This document shows positions 17,160 to 26,264 of a stretch of DNA of 64,000 bases, in pieces. The stretch is from positions 273,873 through 337,872 of the forward strand of contig JAGKSB010000002.1 in the NCBI GenBank assembly GCA_017942165.1. Reading direction: 5' to 3'. The translations under genes were made by a program, and so were the position numbers. Every line of letters begins with the position of its first letter. Position 1 is the first letter of the stretch. The notes below the pieces were generated by a model that worked only from the letters and a program-made list of their open reading frames with translations, made no database searches and was not told the DNA's origin. The DNA is from Rhinopithecimicrobium faecis (GTDB taxonomy: Bacteria; Bacteroidota; Bacteroidia; Sphingobacteriales; Sphingobacteriaceae).

Positions 17160-17846
17160 TTATTTTTTATAGTGCGATAAGATCCCTTTATCAAATGATG
17201 CCCATATACCAGCGGGCATATTTGCTTTCTTAAGGGCTGTATTAGCCCAAGTATTGCAGGAATGAAACATACTATAGGAACCTTTGGCTTCATAGAATGC
17301 ATCATCCTGACCATACTGTGCCGTTGTATGTATAAAAATTGGCTTTCCTGCTGCATCCAAATCTAAGGATCCTTTTACATAGTCTATAAGTGTCTGATAT
17401 TGTATACTATCGATCATATATTCATAACACAGGTCTGACAAGACCATCTTCTTATGATAACTGACATGCAAGGCTGTCTCTCCAAGTCCGGTAGCTGCCA
17501 CAAAGGCTGTCGAAGCTTTTAAATCTTTCCACTCCGGGGTATTTAAATAAAATCCCTTATCTCCCCAGCCTACACCGACATACTGATAAGAGCTGCTGTC
17601 GGTACCTAAATTATTAGTCAATGGAAATAAGGAGGTCCAATCCATCTGCTGCTGCCGTATAGGGAAAACTAAATCGGTATGTACGTCATTGGAAAATACA
17701 AATACTTTAATAGTCTTAGGAAGTGTTCCTGCAGTCTGAGAGGCCGACATCCTCGAAAGGATGCTTTCCGTAAGAACATAAATTAACAGGATTGCTATAA
17801 TTCCAAAAATTACTCCAAATAGAACTTTCATTATTTTCTTAATCAT
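17160..17846 (-). CDS. DUF2459 / TIGR02117-family membrane-anchored protein
   Basis: 228-residue protein of unknown function. One N-terminal membrane segment covers about residues 5-27 (VLFGVIFGIIAILLIYVLTE); the rest is predicted outside the membrane. It has the family features VFSNDVHTDLVFPI, GWGDKGFYLNTPEW, TALHVSYH and the C-terminal SCNTWANTALKKAN. The His, Asp and Cys in these motifs recall a papain-like (NlpC/permuted) fold, which is only a suggestion. It stands alone between two terminators. Confidence 0.82.
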   Translation of the reverse strand: MIKKIMKVLFGVIFGIIAILLIYVLTESILSRMSASQTAGTLPKTIKVFVFSNDVHTDLVFPIRQQQMDWTSLFPLTNNLGTDSSSYQYVGVGWGDKGFYLNTPEWKDLKASTAFVAATGLGETALHVSYHKKMVLSDLCYEYMIDSIQYQTLIDYVKGSLDLDAAGKPIFIHTTAQYGQDDAFYEAKGSYSMFHSCNTWANTALKKANMPAGIWASFDKGILSHYKK

Positions 17847-17903
17847 ACCTTAACTTTATAAATCATAGACAAACAAGCCGGTAATTTGTTGGCAGAAAAG
17901 CAT

Positions 17904-17935
17904 AAAAAAACCTGCCAAAATATTGGCAGGTTTTA
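17904..17935 (-). terminator. Terminator after the nucleotidyltransferase gene
   Basis: Stem AAACCTGCCAA/TTGGCAGGTTT followed by seven T on the minus strand, 26 bp after the stop. Confidence 0.85.
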
Positions 17936-17960
17936 AATATTAAAGAATTTCTAAATAGAA

Positions 17961-18872
17961 TTAAAATAATTTCTCTGGATAAGCGCCATCAGCTACTAAT
18001 TTAGAGATAGAAGCTTGTACAACTGGCTTATCTTCTTTGTAAGTTACGCCAAACCATTGAGATGAAGTAGGGATCACTTTAAAACTAGCGCCACCTGTTT
18101 GCACTAAATGATCTGCTACTGAAGGGATAAAAAATTCAGACTTCGGTTTGTCACCATTTTCAGCAACGAATGTATGGAACATCTCTTGAGCCACTTGGAA
18201 TACTTTAGGTGTAAAGCCCCAGAAGTTCATAGATACACGGCTTAAAGGATCTAATTCCGTCTCGACACCATTTTCTTCATAAACGATCTTCCGTTGACCA
18301 TCAATTTCCTTGTAGTAGATATTTGTACGTTCCGTTACACGGTCCATATGTCCTGATTCCGAAACATCACATACACCGCGGGAAACATAGCCGAAGTCGG
18401 ATAACGTACGGTCTACTTGGAAGCCCATTAAAGCCATTTGATCATCGGACACTTCGGTCGTTAAAAACTTCGCCATCTTTTGAAAAGAGTCCGTACCGTA
18501 GAAATCATCCGCGTTAATTACGCAGAAAGGCTCATTGATAACATCTTTAGCGCTTAATACCGCATGTGCCGTTCCCCAAGGCTTCTCTCTTACAATCTCT
18601 TGGTCTATACCGAATTTCTTCAAGTCGAAATCTTGAAATACAAAGTCTACTTCAATTTTTCCAGCTAGTTTTTCCACGAAAACTTCCTTCATTTTCTCTA
18701 AAAACTCTTCCCGGATAATGAAGACAACTTTACCAAATCCCGCTTGAATAGCATCATAGATTGAATAGTCGATAATAGTTTCACCATGTGGGCCAAATCC
18801 ATCGATTTGTTTTAACGATCCATAACGACTTGCCATTCCTGCCGCTAAAATTAATAAAGTTGGTTTAGTCAT
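17961..18872 (-). CDS. Sugar-phosphate nucleotidyltransferase
   Basis: Transfers a nucleotidyl group to a sugar phosphate to make an NDP-sugar. The N-terminal Rossmann domain shows LLILAAGMASRYGSLKQIDG, the signature loop of the GT-A pyrophosphorylases, then KPWGTAHAV and the metal-binding INADDFYG. The last third (about 220-303) has no left-handed helix repeats, so it is not a GlmU-type fusion. 303 residues is typical. Substrate is not readable. It follows the HerA-like gene after 70 bp and has its own -7 element candidate. Confidence 0.88.
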   Translation of the reverse strand: MTKPTLLILAAGMASRYGSLKQIDGFGPHGETIIDYSIYDAIQAGFGKVVFIIREEFLEKMKEVFVEKLAGKIEVDFVFQDFDLKKFGIDQEIVREKPWGTAHAVLSAKDVINEPFCVINADDFYGTDSFQKMAKFLTTEVSDDQMALMGFQVDRTLSDFGYVSRGVCDVSESGHMDRVTERTNIYYKEIDGQRKIVYEENGVETELDPLSRVSMNFWGFTPKVFQVAQEMFHTFVAENGDKPKSEFFIPSVADHLVQTGGASFKVIPTSSQWFGVTYKEDKPVVQASISKLVADGAYPEKLF

Positions 18873-18921
18873 TTCTTTTGTCTGATTAAGATATAAGTTT
18901 AAAGTTTTTACGTTTGATTTA

Positions 18922-18929
18922 CAAATATA
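18922..18929 (-). promoter_or_regulatory. -7 element for the nucleotidyltransferase gene
   Basis: Reads TATATTTG on the minus strand (TAnnTTTG), 50 bp before the start codon. No clear -33 box. Confidence 0.35.
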
Positions 18930-18942
18930 TAAAAATCTTAGA

Positions 18943-20451
18943 TTATCGCTTCTTTTTCAGAAAAGCATTTAATATTCCCGTAGCAATTTTACCTAAAAGT
19001 TTCACTCCCTCACGTGCAAGGGTGTTCGATGCCGTGCGTTGAGCGGACTCTAGGGGGCTCATACGCCTGGTGGTGCTGCCCTTTTCCGCTGTTTCACGGG
19101 ATGACATTTTTTCATCAATAATCTCTGCCGCGGAACGGCTTAAAATCGCTTGTTTATATTTAGCGAGTAAAGGTGACTGCTGCAGGAGCTGCTGCTGAGT
19201 AGCTGCTGAGGCGGGCCCCATGACAGCTAAAGCAGGGCGTAGGTGCGTAGCGACTACCTCTGTGGGGATGCCCTTTTCATTTAATACGGTTATAAGTGCC
19301 TGCCCGGTGCCTAAGCTTGTTAGCAGCTGATCAATCTCATAGAAAGCTGACCTGGGGTAAGTCTTCACCGTTTTCCGCAGTGCTTCGGCATCATTTGGCG
19401 TAAATGCACGCAACGCATGCTGCACACGATTTCCAAGCTGTGCTAAGACAGAATCCGGTAAATCTGTCGCTGCTTGCGTACAGAAAAATACCCCCACTCC
19501 CTTGGATCTTATTAAACGCACGACTTGCTCTACCTGTGTCAAAAATGACTTTGAGGCATCTTGAAACAATAAATGTGCTTCATCGAAGAAAAATACCAAC
19601 TTTGGTTTTGGAAGATCACCCACTTCAGGAAGCTCTTTAAAAAGCTGTGCAAGAAGCCCCCAAAGAAAGGTTGAGAAAAGTACAGGTTGATTCTGAATAG
19701 CGACAATATTTAAGAGGCTGATAACGCCTTTGCCATCGACACGCTGAAAGAGGTCTTGAATATCAAACTGTCGTTCCCCAAAGATGGCGGCAATACCTTG
19801 TTGCTCTAGGGCGACAATCTTTCGGATAATGGCTCCAGCGCTGGAAGTGGAGATCTTTCCATAATCCGCTTTAATTAAATCAGCTCCTGCCCCTTCGGAC
19901 AAGTAGTTAACTAATTTCTTTACATCCGCCAAATCGACTAAAGGCATCTGCTGATCTTCAGCAAATTTAAAGAGTGCCGCCAACACGCCCGCTTGTGTAT
20001 CATTTAATCCTAAAATCCGGGCTAGGAGTACCGGACCAAACTCACTTATACGCAACCGCATGGGGATACCTAATTCTCCCGTTAACGCATACTGCTCCAC
20101 GGGAAAAGATTCCGGACTGTAGGGAATACCTACCGCATTTGCCCGTTCCTGGATGGCAGCATTCGTAGTCCCTGGCTCCGCAAGACCTGAAAGATCCCCT
20201 TTAACATCGAGCATAAATACAGGGACAGCGGCCATGGAAAGCTGCTCAGCAATAAGTTGCAGCGTCCTTGTCTTCCCTGTTCCCGTAGCTCCAGCAATTA
20301 ACCCGTGCCTATTCATCATCTTTAAAGGGAGCTTGACTTGCGCCTCCGCAAAGACCTCTCCCTGCAGAATTCCTGCCCCCAAACTGATAAACTCTCCTTG
20401 CGGATTATAGGAATTTTGCACTTTACTAACGAAATCTGCTTTTTTGTCCAT
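18943..20451 (-). CDS. HerA-like (DUF853) ATPase
   Basis: P-loop ATPase of the HerA/FtsK superfamily, 502 residues. Walker A is GATGTGKTRTLQLIAEQL near 55-62, Walker B is KLVFFFDEAHLLF near 290, and sensor-type FFCTQAATDLP follows; an arginine-rich region lies beyond. This DUF853 type (YjgR) is common in bacteria and its role is unknown; DNA translocation or pumping is inferred from the fold. No NurA nuclease or defence partner is adjacent, so I do not call it a defence system. The C-terminus is basic (KKKR). Confidence 0.88.
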   Translation of the reverse strand: MDKKADFVSKVQNSYNPQGEFISLGAGILQGEVFAEAQVKLPLKMMNRHGLIAGATGTGKTRTLQLIAEQLSMAAVPVFMLDVKGDLSGLAEPGTTNAAIQERANAVGIPYSPESFPVEQYALTGELGIPMRLRISEFGPVLLARILGLNDTQAGVLAALFKFAEDQQMPLVDLADVKKLVNYLSEGAGADLIKADYGKISTSSAGAIIRKIVALEQQGIAAIFGERQFDIQDLFQRVDGKGVISLLNIVAIQNQPVLFSTFLWGLLAQLFKELPEVGDLPKPKLVFFFDEAHLLFQDASKSFLTQVEQVVRLIRSKGVGVFFCTQAATDLPDSVLAQLGNRVQHALRAFTPNDAEALRKTVKTYPRSAFYEIDQLLTSLGTGQALITVLNEKGIPTEVVATHLRPALAVMGPASAATQQQLLQQSPLLAKYKQAILSRSAAEIIDEKMSSRETAEKGSTTRRMSPLESAQRTASNTLAREGVKLLGKIATGILNAFLKKKR

Positions 20452-20557
20452 GAATTTGCTATTGGTTAATAAGCTGAATATAAGATATTTTTGTAAAAAT
20501 ATTAATAGGTATGAAAAAAAAATAATGCACTTAACATTTAATTAACACTAAATTTCA

Positions 20558-20565
20558 TATTTTTG
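20558..20565 (+). promoter_or_regulatory. -7 element for the small exported protein
   Basis: TATTTTTG matches TAnnTTTG and lies 34 bp before the ATG at 20600. It supports the small ORF as a real transcribed gene. Confidence 0.4.
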
Positions 20566-20599
20566 AAAAGTTAAGTACAATTGTCCACTAACAAAAGAT

Positions 20600-20941
20600 A
20601 TGTTTACGAATACTGTAAGAAATATTTCGGTTTTAATCTGTACCATCATCTTCTTTATGAAAATGATGATATCGGTTACGCCTATATTTTCCAACAGTTT
20701 AGATCAGGACACCATCTTACAGGTCGTGCTTCAGTTGGAAATTGAGAACACAAATAACACCGCTCAGACGCAAGGTGAAGAAGTGCAAGATCCCTTAACT
20801 AAATATTTCAATAATCATACATTTTCCTTTGCCTTTACGGGTATTTCAGATGCGATAGAAAAGCCAAGTCACTACTTACATGACGTGGATTTGATTATTG
20901 CCTTTCATCCGTCGGTACCCACCCCGCCTCCTAACAGTTAA
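20600..20941 (+). CDS. Small exported protein of unknown function
   Basis: 113 residues. The N-terminus has a hydrophobic stretch (SVLICTIIFFMKMMISVTPI, about 10-29) that can be a signal peptide or anchor. The mature part is acidic, rich in N, T and E, and ends in a proline stretch HPSVPTPPPNS. I recognise no family. A good -7 element sits at the right distance. It precedes the SulP gene by 96 bp in the same direction, but nothing shows a functional link. Confidence 0.55.
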   Translation: MFTNTVRNISVLICTIIFFMKMMISVTPIFSNSLDQDTILQVVLQLEIENTNNTAQTQGEEVQDPLTKYFNNHTFSFAFTGISDAIEKPSHYLHDVDLIIAFHPSVPTPPPNS

Positions 20942-21037
20942 TTATTTCTCGAAAAATTTTATGACAGGCTTTTGCATGTCTAGGAATGGCTTAAGCGCTA
21001 TTCTCAATAATTTAGTACACAAATAATTATACAAAAA

Positions 21038-22564
21038 ATGTCTAACAATAGATTATCAGCTTTTCTAAAGTTATCGAAAAGGGATTTAAAATATGATGCA
21101 CCGGCTTCCATAGTCGTATTCTTAGTAGCACTACCTTTATGTTTAGGAATTGCGATGGCCTCTGGAGCGCCCCTATTTGCGGGTCTTTTAACGGGGGTAA
21201 TTGGTGGATTTGTCGTTGCAAGTATTAGTAAATCTCCCCTCAGTGTTTCTGGTCCTGCCGCAGGTTTAACGGTCATTGTATTAGGTGCCATCGAAAAATT
21301 AGGCGCATATGAAACCTTTTTACTTGCCGTTGTTATCGCTGGTGTCGTCCAGTTGATTCTAGGAATTGTTAAAGCCGGCATGATAGGAAACTATTTTCCA
21401 TCCTCCGTTATTTTAGGAATGCTCGCAGCCATAGGTATTACCATTATATTAAAGCAGCTTCCTTTAGCTTTTGGGATGTTGGAATCACATGCTTTTGAGA
21501 TGGATAATGGCGGTGGTATTGCAGCCTTCACCGATATACTGGTGTCCTCAATTAACTATGGCGCCTTGCTTATCTGTGTACTCTCGATACTGGTGCTTAT
21601 CTTCTGGCCTTCAATAAAAGGGTTAAATAAGATTCCTGCACCATTAATTGTCGTAGGTATAGGTATTGGCTTGGGTACAGCCTTCCAAGGAACTTCGATG
21701 GCTTTATTAAATGACCACTTTGTAAATATTCCAATTGTATCTTCATTCCAAGAGTTCACTGGACTCTTTGTATTTCCAGATTTTACCCAAATAGGTAATA
21801 AGGAAGTATGGATTGTCGCTTTTACAATTGCTATTATTGCGAGTTTAGAGACGCTATTGAGTATAGAGGCGGTTGACAAAATTGACCCTTTTAAACGTAA
21901 TTCACCAACAAATAGAGAGCTTATTGCGCAAGGTGTCGGAAATATGACAGCAGGTCTTTTAGGAGGTATTCCATTAACCTCTGTTATTGTTCGTTCCTCA
22001 GCGAATGCCAATGCAGGTGGTAGAACAAGACAATCAGCTATGTTACATGGTGCTTGGTTATTGGTAGCCTTACTTGCCGTTCCATCATTAATTAATTTAA
22101 TCCCATTATCCTGTTTAGCTGCGATCCTATTGCATACAGGATTTAAATTAGCAAAACCTGCTTTATTTAAAAGCATGTATGTTAAAGGTTTAGATCAATT
22201 CATCCCATTCTTAATTACAATTACAGCAATTGTCTTTACGGATTTATTAATGGGTGTAGGTGTAGGTATCTTAGTGGCGACTTTCTATATCCTTAAGAAT
22301 AACATGAAGAATGCTTTTCAACTGGATCATGAAGGTGAAAATACAGCAGTAATCACTTTAGCTCAGGAAGTTTCCTTCTTAAATAAAGTGCCTATTCAAC
22401 AAGCCTTATATGCGTTACCGAAGGAGATTCAAACCATTAAGATTAATGGCTCCCAAAGTACTTTTATAGATAAAGACGTCATTGAAGTAATTAAGGATTT
22501 CGAGAAAAATGCCTTAAGCAAAGGACGTGATATCGAATTGACAGATATTGCGTACAAAAACTAA
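21038..22564 (+). CDS. SulP-family anion transporter
   Basis: Inner-membrane anion carrier of 508 residues. The N-terminal segment LKYDAPASIVVFLVALPLCLGIAMASGAPL is the SulP start, and about 10-12 membrane helices follow. A later segment, SLETLLSIEAVDKIDPFKR, matches the conserved helix-8 region. A short STAS-like tail (about 430-508) ends the protein. The next gene is a beta-carbonic anhydrase, an arrangement that suggests bicarbonate as the substrate, as in BicA-type transporters; sulfate cannot be excluded. No T-run terminator faces this strand before the carbonic anhydrase gene. Confidence 0.92.
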   Translation: MSNNRLSAFLKLSKRDLKYDAPASIVVFLVALPLCLGIAMASGAPLFAGLLTGVIGGFVVASISKSPLSVSGPAAGLTVIVLGAIEKLGAYETFLLAVVIAGVVQLILGIVKAGMIGNYFPSSVILGMLAAIGITIILKQLPLAFGMLESHAFEMDNGGGIAAFTDILVSSINYGALLICVLSILVLIFWPSIKGLNKIPAPLIVVGIGIGLGTAFQGTSMALLNDHFVNIPIVSSFQEFTGLFVFPDFTQIGNKEVWIVAFTIAIIASLETLLSIEAVDKIDPFKRNSPTNRELIAQGVGNMTAGLLGGIPLTSVIVRSSANANAGGRTRQSAMLHGAWLLVALLAVPSLINLIPLSCLAAILLHTGFKLAKPALFKSMYVKGLDQFIPFLITITAIVFTDLLMGVGVGILVATFYILKNNMKNAFQLDHEGENTAVITLAQEVSFLNKVPIQQALYALPKEIQTIKINGSQSTFIDKDVIEVIKDFEKNALSKGRDIELTDIAYKN

Positions 22565-22593
22565 GCGCTCATATCGTAGCGTTTATTCAAGAG

Positions 22594-22625
22594 AGAAAAA
22601 AGCCTAGGGAATCAATTTCCTAGGC
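22594..22625 (-). terminator. Hairpin with a minus-strand T run between SulP and carbonic anhydrase genes
   Basis: Stem GCCTAGGGAA/TTTCCTAGGC (one G-T pair). Six T follow only on the minus strand; the plus side continues GTTAAAAC. Both neighbours are on the plus strand, so this either acts on an antisense transcript or is a non-terminating hairpin. Confidence 0.5.
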
Positions 22626-22752
22626 GTTAAAACATAATTTATTCACAACTGTTTACAAAATAACAATGTAAACATTTAAATAATTAAAGATATTTGCTTT
22701 GCAAAAGGCAGCATAATTTTTTTATTAAAATTTAAAACAAAATAATTTTCGC

Positions 22753-23400
22753 ATGGAAAATCAAGATTTAGTAGTAGGCTTAAATAAAATCAAACAAGGA
22801 AATAAAGACTGGGTAGATTTTGTTAAAAATGATGTTTCTGGAAGATTTGAACAATTAGCAAAAGGCCAGCAACCTGAAATTTTGTGGATTGGCTGTGCCG
22901 ATAGCCGTGTTCCTGCAAATGAGATTACAGGTAGAAAAGCTGGTGAAGTCTTCGTACACCGTAATATTGCGAATGTATGTGTTCACTCGGATATGAATAT
23001 GTTATCTGTATTAGATTATGCGGTAAATGTATTAAAAGTAAAACATGTCATTGTTGCAGGTCACTACGGTTGTGGCGGTGTAGCAGCTTCTTTAAGCCGT
23101 AAGCAATATGGAATTATTGACAACTGGTTAAGTCATATCAAAGATGTTTACCGTCTTCATGCTGCAGAGATTGATGCGATAGAAAATAAAGAAGATAAGG
23201 AAAATAGATTAGTGGAGTTAAACGTACAAGAGCAAGTATTTAACTTATGTACGACATCTATTATCCAAAATGCTTGGAAAGAACGTGACGATTTAGCGGT
23301 ACACGGTATGGTAATCAACATCGGTACTGGTGAGTTAATCGATCTAAATGCTACTTTTACAAGTAACGACGCTCTAGGAAAAGTTTTCGCTTTCCAATAG
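22753..23400 (+). CDS. can: Beta-class carbonic anhydrase
   Basis: Interconverts CO2 and bicarbonate in the cytoplasm. The zinc ligands are all present: C48 and D50 in WIGCADSRVPA, H104 and C107 in GHYGCGGV. 215 residues is normal. Downstream of the SulP transporter by 188 bp on the same strand, which suggests a joint role in inorganic-carbon supply for anaplerotic carboxylases. It ends at a strong terminator. Confidence 0.95.
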   Translation: MENQDLVVGLNKIKQGNKDWVDFVKNDVSGRFEQLAKGQQPEILWIGCADSRVPANEITGRKAGEVFVHRNIANVCVHSDMNMLSVLDYAVNVLKVKHVIVAGHYGCGGVAASLSRKQYGIIDNWLSHIKDVYRLHAAEIDAIENKEDKENRLVELNVQEQVFNLCTTSIIQNAWKERDDLAVHGMVINIGTGELIDLNATFTSNDALGKVFAFQ

Positions 23401-23423
23401 GCTTCTATTTTCAAAGGATAATA

Positions 23424-23450
23424 AAAGGCGACTTCAGGTCGCCTTTTTTA
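23424..23450 (+). terminator. Terminator after carbonic anhydrase gene
   Basis: Stem AAGGCGAC/GTCGCCTT followed by TTTTTT on the plus strand, 24 bp beyond the stop. Confidence 0.88.
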
Positions 23451-23498
23451 ATGCCATAAATTCTCAGACAATGCTATTTATATATTAGAACTTATAGT

Positions 23499-23506
23499 TA
23501 ACTTTG
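23499..23506 (+). promoter_or_regulatory. -7 element directly before glnS
   Basis: TAACTTTG matches TAnnTTTG with only four bases between it and the ATG at 23511. If used, the transcript starts at or near the start codon. Confidence 0.4.
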
Positions 23507-23510
23507 TACT

Positions 23511-25178
23511 ATGCTAAACGAAGAGAAATCATTAAATTTTATTGAGGAGATTATCGAGGACGATATTCAAGCTGGGAAACATGATGGTCGTGTATTGACG
23601 CGTTTTCCTCCTGAGCCTAATGGCTATCTTCATATTGGTCATGCCAAGTCCATCTGCTTAAACTTTGGATTAGCAACGAAATATAACGGCAAGACAAATT
23701 TGCGTTTTGACGACACCAATCCTGTGACCGAGGATACAGAATATGTAGAAAGTATTAAAAAAGACATCAACTGGTTGGGATTTGAATGGGCTGAAGAGCT
23801 TTACACATCAGACTATTTTGATCAATTATATGATTTTGCGGTGCAGCTAATCCAACAGGATTTAGCCTATGTAGATGACAGTTCTGCCGAGGAAATTGCG
23901 GCCGCAAAAGGAACACCTACAGAACCGGGCGTACCTACCCCTAACCGCAGTCGCTCCATCGAGGAAAATTTAACACTTTTCCAAGAAATGCGTGATGGAA
24001 AGTATAAAGATGGAGAGAAAGTGCTACGTGCTAAAATAGATTTGGCAAGTCCAAATATGCATATGCGCGACCCCTTATTATACCGTATTAAGCATGCGCA
24101 CCACCACCGTACAGGTGATAAATGGTGTATCTACCCGATGTACGACTTTGCCCATGGGCAGTCAGATTCCATCGAGAAAATTACGCATTCAGTGTGTACA
24201 TTGGAATTTATCCCTCACCGTCCTTTATATGATTGGTGTATTGATAAATTAGCGATTTTCCCTTCTAAGCAATATGAATTTGCGCGTTTGAACTTAACGT
24301 ATACAGTGATGTCTAAACGTAAGTTGCTGCAATTAGTAAACGACAAATTCGTGGAAAGCTGGGATGACCCGCGTATGCCGACAATTTCTGGTTTACGCCG
24401 TCGTGGCTATACACCTGCATCGATTCGTAACTTCTGTGAGCGTATAGGAATTGCTAAGCGCGAGAATATGATCGACGTCAGTTTATTAGAATTCTGTATT
24501 CGCGAGGATTTAAATAAATCCGCGTGGCGCCGTATGGCAGTCCTAGATCCTGTGAAATTAGTGATCACCAACTACCCTGAAGGGCAAGTTGAGGAGCTTA
24601 TTGGTGAGAATAACCCAGAAGTAGAAGGTGGTGAAGGATCTCGTATCGTGCCATTCTCTCGGGAGATCTGGATCGAACGTGAAGATTTCATGGAAAATGC
24701 GCCTAAGAAATTTTTCCGCTTAGGCCCTGGTTTAACCGTACGCCTAAAGCACGCTTATATCGTTGAATGCCACGATTTTGTAAAAGATGAAAATGGTAAT
24801 ATTACAGAAATTCACTGTACTTATTTACCAAACTCTAAATCAGGTGAAGATACTTCAGGCTTAAAAGTTAAAGGTACTATCCACTGGGTTTCTGTAGCAC
24901 ATGCAAAGAAAGCTGAAATACGCTTATACGATCGTTTATTCAACGATGAAAATCCTGCTGCTGCGGAAAACTTTAAAGAGTCTATAAACCCTGAAAGTTT
25001 ACATATTATTAAAGAAGCCTATATTGAGCCTGATTTAATCCATGCTGAAGCTGGAAAAGGATATCAATTTATCCGTAAAGGATACTATACCTTAGATACG
25101 TTATCTACAGCAGATCATTTAGTGTTCAACAGAACAGTAACGCTAAAAGACTCTTGGGCTAAAGAGGTAAAAAAATAA
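23511..25178 (+). CDS. glnS: Glutaminyl-tRNA synthetase
   Basis: Class I aminoacyl-tRNA synthetase charging tRNA-Gln. The HIGH motif appears in [14 protein letters not shown] (about 35-45) and the KMSKS motif as VMSKRKL (about 266). The N-terminal pattern [20 protein letters not shown] aligns with the E. coli start, so the ATG at 23511 fits. The C-terminal beta-barrel anticodon-binding domains follow. 555 residues is normal. Having glnS as well as gltX suggests direct charging rather than only the transamidation route. The likely -7 element is unusually close. Confidence 0.97.
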   Translation: MLNEEKSLNFIEEIIEDDIQAGKHDGRVLTRFPPEPNGYLHIGHAKSICLNFGLATKYNGKTNLRFDDTNPVTEDTEYVESIKKDINWLGFEWAEELYTSDYFDQLYDFAVQLIQQDLAYVDDSSAEEIAAAKGTPTEPGVPTPNRSRSIEENLTLFQEMRDGKYKDGEKVLRAKIDLASPNMHMRDPLLYRIKHAHHHRTGDKWCIYPMYDFAHGQSDSIEKITHSVCTLEFIPHRPLYDWCIDKLAIFPSKQYEFARLNLTYTVMSKRKLLQLVNDKFVESWDDPRMPTISGLRRRGYTPASIRNFCERIGIAKRENMIDVSLLEFCIREDLNKSAWRRMAVLDPVKLVITNYPEGQVEELIGENNPEVEGGEGSRIVPFSREIWIEREDFMENAPKKFFRLGPGLTVRLKHAYIVECHDFVKDENGNITEIHCTYLPNSKSGEDTSGLKVKGTIHWVSVAHAKKAEIRLYDRLFNDENPAAAENFKESINPESLHIIKEAYIEPDLIHAEAGKGYQFIRKGYYTLDTLSTADHLVFNRTVTLKDSWAKEVKK

Positions 25179-25198
25179 TTAGCGAATCTTATTCCCTT

Positions 25199-25235
25199 AA
25201 AAAGGCCCTGCAACAAAGTTGTAGGGCCTTTTTTA
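25199..25235. terminator. Bidirectional terminator, glnS / metF
   Basis: Stem AAAAGGCCCTGCAAC/GTTGTAGGGCCTTTT (one G-T pair), loop AAA, T run on both strands, between convergent genes. Confidence 0.92.
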
Positions 25236-25263
25236 ACGTTATAATGGGAGGAAAATATTTTCC

Positions 25264-26220
25264 TTAAAACAATTTTTCAACAATATTTTTTGTAGGCCCT
25301 GGGTTAGACATCGTGTAGAAGTGTAGTACAGGAGCACCAATTTTCATAAGCTCCTTACACTGCGCTACCAACCACTCTTCCCCTACTTGACGTACATCCG
25401 CATTATTCTTACAGCCTGTAATGGCATCAGATAGTTCTTCCGGAATATCTAAATGAAAGACCTTGGGTAAGGTAACCAATTGTTTTTTCGAAGTAATAGG
25501 CTTTAATCCCGGAATAATAGGCACATGAATATCATTATCACGACATTTCTGAACAAACTCTTTATATTTTTCAACATTAAAGAACATCTGTGTAACAATA
25601 AATTCTGCCCCCATCTCCACCTTTTTCTTTAAAAATTTAAAATCTGTATTGAAATTAGGCGATTCAAAATGTTTCTCCGGATAGCCGGCAACACCAATGC
25701 AGAAATCCGTCTTTTCAGAAGACAGAATATCCTCATGAAGGTACTGACCTTGATTCATATCTACGACTTGCTGTAAAAGATCCGTAGCAAAAGCGTGCCC
25801 TCCTTCAGTAGGAATAAAATCAGCATCCCCTTTAATGGCATCTCCCCGCAGGACTAACACATTGTCGATTCCTAAGAAATTTAAATCTATTAATGCGTTC
25901 TCTGTTTCCTCTTTCGTAAAGCCGCCACAGATTAAATGAGGCACGGCATCGACCTTATATTTACTCATAATCGCCGCACAGATGGCTACTGTTCCAGGGC
26001 GCTTACGGTAAGCTACACGCTCCAGCAATCCGGACTCATGCTTCTTATACATATAATCCTCCCGGTGGTAGGTAACATCAATAAAAGGGGGTTGGAATTC
26101 CATCAACGCGTCCATCGTCTTAAATATACTTTGGATACCTTGCCCTTTTGCAGGCGGCAACAATTCAAAAGAGAATAAGGTTTTCCCTTGAGCATTACGA
26201 ATATGGTCTATAATTTTCAT
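25264..26220 (-). CDS. metF: 5,10-methylenetetrahydrofolate reductase
   Basis: FAD enzyme that makes 5-methyl-THF for methionine synthesis. It has the family start FSFELLPPAKGQG (catalytic Glu in FEL), then VDVTYHRE-like FIDVTYHRED, VPHLICGGFTKEE, NVLVLRGDAI (FAD), and GAEFIVTQMFFN near 220. 318 residues is typical. It is a single gene behind a SAM-I riboswitch, consistent with methionine/SAM feedback control. Confidence 0.96.
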   Translation of the reverse strand: MKIIDHIRNAQGKTLFSFELLPPAKGQGIQSIFKTMDALMEFQPPFIDVTYHREDYMYKKHESGLLERVAYRKRPGTVAICAAIMSKYKVDAVPHLICGGFTKEETENALIDLNFLGIDNVLVLRGDAIKGDADFIPTEGGHAFATDLLQQVVDMNQGQYLHEDILSSEKTDFCIGVAGYPEKHFESPNFNTDFKFLKKKVEMGAEFIVTQMFFNVEKYKEFVQKCRDNDIHVPIIPGLKPITSKKQLVTLPKVFHLDIPEELSDAITGCKNNADVRQVGEEWLVAQCKELMKIGAPVLHFYTMSNPGPTKNIVEKLF

Positions 26221-26264
26221 TCGAAAGAGTTTCTATACGCTGATAGTGGTTATAAATAATTCAG

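Noticed and set aside
19091..19102. parS-like half site TGTTTCACGGGA
   Set aside because: Only one half fits; it is not palindromic and lies inside a coding region.
18943..20451. HerA-like ATPase as part of an antiviral system
   Set aside because: Defence HerA genes pair with a nuclease or SIR2/DUF4297 partner; here the neighbours are a nucleotidyltransferase and a SulP region, and the family is the housekeeping DUF853 type.
21556..22176. 206-residue open frame opposite the SulP gene
   Set aside because: Shadow of a well-supported membrane transporter; no promoter or family features.
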